A stretch of DNA of 35,039 bases from Caldithrix abyssi. Lineage in GTDB: Bacteria; Calditrichota; Calditrichia; Calditrichales; Calditrichaceae. The notes beneath the pieces are model-generated. The model was not told the DNA's origin and did not search any database. It worked only from the letters and a program-made list of their open reading frames with translations. The stretch is from contig DRQG01000044.1 in the NCBI GenBank assembly GCA_011369465.1, positions 1 to 35,039 on the forward strand, given 5' to 3'. A program made the translations under genes and the position numbers. This document shows positions 32,710 through 35,039 of the stretch, piece by piece (the first letter of the stretch is position 1; each line of letters begins with the position of its first letter).

Positions 32710-33675
32710 GTGAAAACCGTTTTTGTATATACCGTCCTTTTGATTGTACTCTGGGGGTCGCCCAAACTACTGAGGGGGCAGGCCTGTTGCACGGCCGGCA
32801 CACCGTTGATGAGCAGTCTGGATGTTACGGCCACGCCGCCCGGCATCTGGCGCACTTCTTTAACCTATCATTATAATTTTCTTAACGATGTTGTTTCGGG
32901 ATCGCAGAAGATTGAAGGTATCCGGCAACGGCTAAGTCAGTCTCTACTGGCCGATATTTCATACGGACTAAACAGACGTTTGTCTTTCACCGCCCTGTTG
33001 AGCTTTATCCAACAAACCCGCAGCCTCAATCGGCCTAACAGCGCCCAATCCTTGGAAAAAGTGGCCACACGCGGTGTGGGTGACATGCTTTTTCTGGTAA
33101 AATACAATCTCATTCCCCTGGATATATTTTCTCAAACGCAGGTGAGCGTGGGGTTGGGGATAAAAGCACCGACCGGTGCATCCACTTTAAAGATCGGGCA
33201 GATTCTTTTGCCAGCCGATATGCAGCCGGGAACAGGTTCATGGGATGCTGTTTTATGGGCTTATTATTTTAAAGGATTTCTGCCCTTCAGTAAATGGAAC
33301 TACTTTAGCAATCTAACCTATCGTCTGAACGGCAACAATGACCGGTACCAGCTTTCCGACGTCAATTCGGGCTATCGCTTCGGCAACGAATTGCTTGCCA
33401 CCATTGGCACTTCCGTCAGTACGGATTCCTTGTTGTCGCTTAGCCTGATCGTACGTTACCGCAATACGCAGGCAGATCATTTAGCGGAGAGTGTCGTTCC
33501 CAACACCGGAGGACACTGGGTCTATGTCCAACCGGGGGTAAACGTAAATTTCAAAACCGTTAGTTTGCGCCTGAGCGGATCGATACCTGTTTACAGACAG
33601 TTGACCGATACACAGCTCACCACCTCTTACACCTTGTCTTTCGGTCTGTTTTATTCACGACCCATTAAACCGTAA
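32710..33675 (+). CDS. Outer-membrane barrel protein with N-terminal CC motif
   Basis: The 321-residue protein starts with GTG (weak GAGG upstream). A signal peptide (about 1-25) is followed by CCTAGTPLMSSLDVTATPPG, with the double Cys at 26-27. Barrel-like strands follow: WRTSLTYHYNFLNDVVSGSQ, LADISYGLNRRLSFTALLSF, GDMLFLVKYNL, VSVGLGIKAPTG, and TTSYTLSFGLFYS at the end. The layout resembles the transporter/phenol-degradation MetA-like barrels. It is followed ten bases on by a DUF3179 lipoprotein, which suggests a joint envelope function. Substrate unknown. The Cys pair may form a disulfide or bind metal. Confidence 0.7.
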   Translation: MKTVFVYTVLLIVLWGSPKLLRGQACCTAGTPLMSSLDVTATPPGIWRTSLTYHYNFLNDVVSGSQKIEGIRQRLSQSLLADISYGLNRRLSFTALLSFIQQTRSLNRPNSAQSLEKVATRGVGDMLFLVKYNLIPLDIFSQTQVSVGLGIKAPTGASTLKIGQILLPADMQPGTGSWDAVLWAYYFKGFLPFSKWNYFSNLTYRLNGNNDRYQLSDVNSGYRFGNELLATIGTSVSTDSLLSLSLIVRYRNTQADHLAESVVPNTGGHWVYVQPGVNVNFKTVSLRLSGSIPVYRQLTDTQLTTSYTLSFGLFYSRPIKP

Positions 33676-33685
33676 GGAGCGTATT

Positions 33686-34759
33686 ATGTTGTACAGAATA
33701 ATTTTTATGTCCATTGTCGGCCTGCTGTCGGTTTCCTGCGCGCAGGTTACCGATTTTTCCAACAACGAGGCCAAAACCGACGGCTGGCTGATTCCTTCCA
33801 ATCTAATCTATGACGGAGGTCCCGGAAAAGACGGCATCCCTTCGCTGGATGATCCGAAATTTGTGTCGCTCAACGAAGCGGGCTATCTTTCTTCTCTGGA
33901 TCGTCTTATCGCGTATAAGAACGGCAGTCAAATCCGCGCCTACCCGCACCGCATTCTGGACTGGCACGAAATTGCCAATGACGATGCCGATGGATTTAAA
34001 TTTACCGTATCTTATTGCCCTTTAACCGGCTCCGGTATCGGCTATGAGAGCGTTGTAAACAACGGTGGTACCATGGAAAACACAACCTTTGGCGTATCCG
34101 GTTTATTATACAATAATAACTTGATCCTATACGACCGCCGCACCGACAGCTATTGGGCGCAGATGCTTATACAGTGTGTAGGCGGGCCTTTACGCAGCCA
34201 GCGCCCTTTTTACGTGCATTTGGTGGAAACAACGGTTGGCACCCTAAAAAAATTCTACCCGGAAGCTCAGGTTCTGTCCAATGTAACCTATATTTACGAA
34301 CCGGAACAGTACAATATTTATCCCTACGGCGACTATCGATCCAACAATGACAACCTGTTGTTCCCGGTTTCCCCGGACGACCGCCGTCTGCCGCGCAAAG
34401 AACGGGTACTTGTAGCCATAGCGACACAGGAAAAGCGGGCCTATCGGTTCACCACTTTTATTAACAATATTCAAGTCATCAATGACAAGCTGGGTTTTGA
34501 ATCCATTGTTGTAGCCGGCAGTAACGGGCTCGATTTTATCGTGGCCTATCTCAAACCAAATCCCACAACAAATATGAAAAACACATCCAAACCATATCCC
34601 AATATAATGGAAGATGATAAAGGCAACGTGTACGATTTATTCGGCAATGTAACCGAAGGGCCTGCAAAGGGCACAAAGCTAACCGCCGTTAAATCGTACA
34701 TTGCCTACTGGTTTGCCGCGGGCGCTATTTTTCCGGGGATTGATATTTATGGGGAATAA
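33686..34759 (+). CDS. DUF3179 domain lipoprotein
   Basis: This 357-residue protein has a lipoprotein signal ending LSVSC (Cys18). The DUF3179 domain shows GIPSLDDPKFVSLNEA, IRAYPHRILDWHEIAND, VSYCPLTGSGIGYES (a conserved Cys), FGVSGLLYNNNLILYDRRT and SYWAQM. The family's biochemical role is not established. The end is KSYIAYWFAAGAIFPGIDIY. The ATG follows AAGGAGCG. It forms a two-gene unit with the barrel upstream, so the pair may span periplasm and outer membrane. The CPLT block suggests a redox or metal role by resemblance only. Confidence 0.85.
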   Translation: MLYRIIFMSIVGLLSVSCAQVTDFSNNEAKTDGWLIPSNLIYDGGPGKDGIPSLDDPKFVSLNEAGYLSSLDRLIAYKNGSQIRAYPHRILDWHEIANDDADGFKFTVSYCPLTGSGIGYESVVNNGGTMENTTFGVSGLLYNNNLILYDRRTDSYWAQMLIQCVGGPLRSQRPFYVHLVETTVGTLKKFYPEAQVLSNVTYIYEPEQYNIYPYGDYRSNNDNLLFPVSPDDRRLPRKERVLVAIATQEKRAYRFTTFINNIQVINDKLGFESIVVAGSNGLDFIVAYLKPNPTTNMKNTSKPYPNIMEDDKGNVYDLFGNVTEGPAKGTKLTAVKSYIAYWFAAGAIFPGIDIYGE

Positions 34760-34788
34760 AAAAGGCAAATTAATAATTACGAATGTAC

Positions 34789-34806
34789 CGCAAGATTTAT
34801 CTTGCG
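34789..34806. repeat. Dispersed palindrome, copy 3 (inverted orientation)
   Basis: CGCAAGATTTATCTTGCG is preceded by AATTACGAATGTAC, the reverse complement of the sequence that follows copies 1 and 2. It lies 29 bases after the DUF3179 stop. Confidence 0.8.
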
Positions 34807-34912
34807 AGAAGTACATAGTATTTAGTACTTAGTACAAAGTAGGAAGTGACGGGTAATTAGAAAATAGAAATTTGTAATTAGAAACTGGGAACTGTCCCTT
34901 CGACAAGCTCCA

Positions 34913-34938
34913 TTAGATTCCCCTCAAAGGGAATCTAA
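34913..34938. repeat. Perfect hairpin TTAGATTCCC/GGGAATCTAA
   Basis: Ten-bp perfect arms surround a six-base loop CTCAAA. No T tract follows, so it is not a simple terminator; it has the look of a small dispersed inverted repeat. Confidence 0.65.
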
Positions 34939-34954
34939 AAAATTAATTGTAGTC

Positions 34955-34980
34955 GTAGCTTTCTTTTTTGCTACTTTTTT
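34955..34980 (+). terminator. Weak candidate terminator
   Basis: GTAGC (34955-34959) and GCTAC (34970-34974) flank a T-rich loop, followed by six T. The short stem makes this tentative. Confidence 0.3.
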
Positions 34981-35039
34981 CTTTGTTGACAAGTGTTAAA
35001 ATGTGGATAACTTTTAAACCAACTGACAAAAGACTGAGT

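Larger units (their letters stand above)
34760..35039. other. Intergenic region at right edge with repeats
   Basis: This stretch holds the inverted third palindrome copy, a run of TAGTA/TTAGTAC-like strings (34814-34840), a perfect 10-bp-arm hairpin (34913-34938), and a weak terminator-like element. No ORF is credible before the window ends. Confidence 0.5.

Noticed and set aside
34986-35010. Promoter starting with TTGACA near the right edge
   Set aside because: The consensus -35 lacks a matching -10 at 16-18 bases, and the downstream gene is outside the window.

Overview
The window looks like chromosome from a Gram-negative bacterium of the Fibrobacteres-Chlorobi-Bacteroidetes neighbourhood, most like Calditrichota or Ignavibacteria. 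This is an inference from several signs: a C-terminal secretion-sorting domain with the YQNYPNPFNP signature, several outer-membrane barrels and lipoproteins, an OmpA-type peptidoglycan-binding protein, moderate GC, good AGGAGG-type ribosome binding sites, and AT-rich gaps holding small dispersed palindromes. No rRNA, tRNA, CRISPR array, transposase or phage gene was recognised.

Layout. (1) 1-1706, minus: a sensor histidine kinase cut by the window edge, with an FG-GAP-like extracytoplasmic region joined to a LytS-type kinase. (2) 2025-3683: a UDP-glucuronate decarboxylase-type sugar-nucleotide enzyme and an unknown two-helix membrane protein. (3) 3837-15523: a long co-directional housekeeping cluster: yebC, ruvC, ruvA, ruvB, queA, an IspF homologue that has lost its metal ligands, a DedA protein, gltX, ddl, cysS, a MurF-like ligase without the UDP-binding domain, and an OmpA-family protein. 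A clear intrinsic terminator closes it at 15630-15660. (4) 15797-19019: a lone receiver-like protein, a TPR protein behind a good sigma70-type promoter, and an NtrC-type sigma54 activator with no kinase beside it. (5) 19153-21900: a sodium:solute symporter with a 46-residue membrane partner and a POTRA-less Omp85-like barrel. (6) 22347-26373: a NamZ-type muramidase lipoprotein, a double-domain glycosyltransferase and an ASKHA sugar-kinase-like protein, ending at a strong terminator (26465-26490).

(7) 26499-30519, minus: a sorting-domain protein of unknown function downstream of a three-gene corrinoid module (corrinoid protein, MetH-type activation protein, UroD-type methyltransferase). Its upstream gap holds a cluster of perfect hairpins. 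(8) 30837-32093, minus: an outer-membrane barrel and a small exported protein. (9) 32710-34759: an outer-membrane barrel with a conserved-looking CC start and a DUF3179 lipoprotein. The gaps carry three copies of an 18-bp palindrome (CGCAAGATWWATCTTGCG), two ATTCCGG-type inverted repeats and one long hairpin.

The most interesting leads are the IspF-like pseudoenzyme inside the gltX/cysS cluster, the propeller-fused LytS kinase, the truncated MurF-like ligase next to ddl, the corrinoid module with no substrate methyltransferase and a structured leader, the NamZ/glycosyltransferase/kinase operon, and the barrel plus DUF3179 pair. Everything here was read by eye: family assignments rest on recognised motifs, and no search or fold was run.
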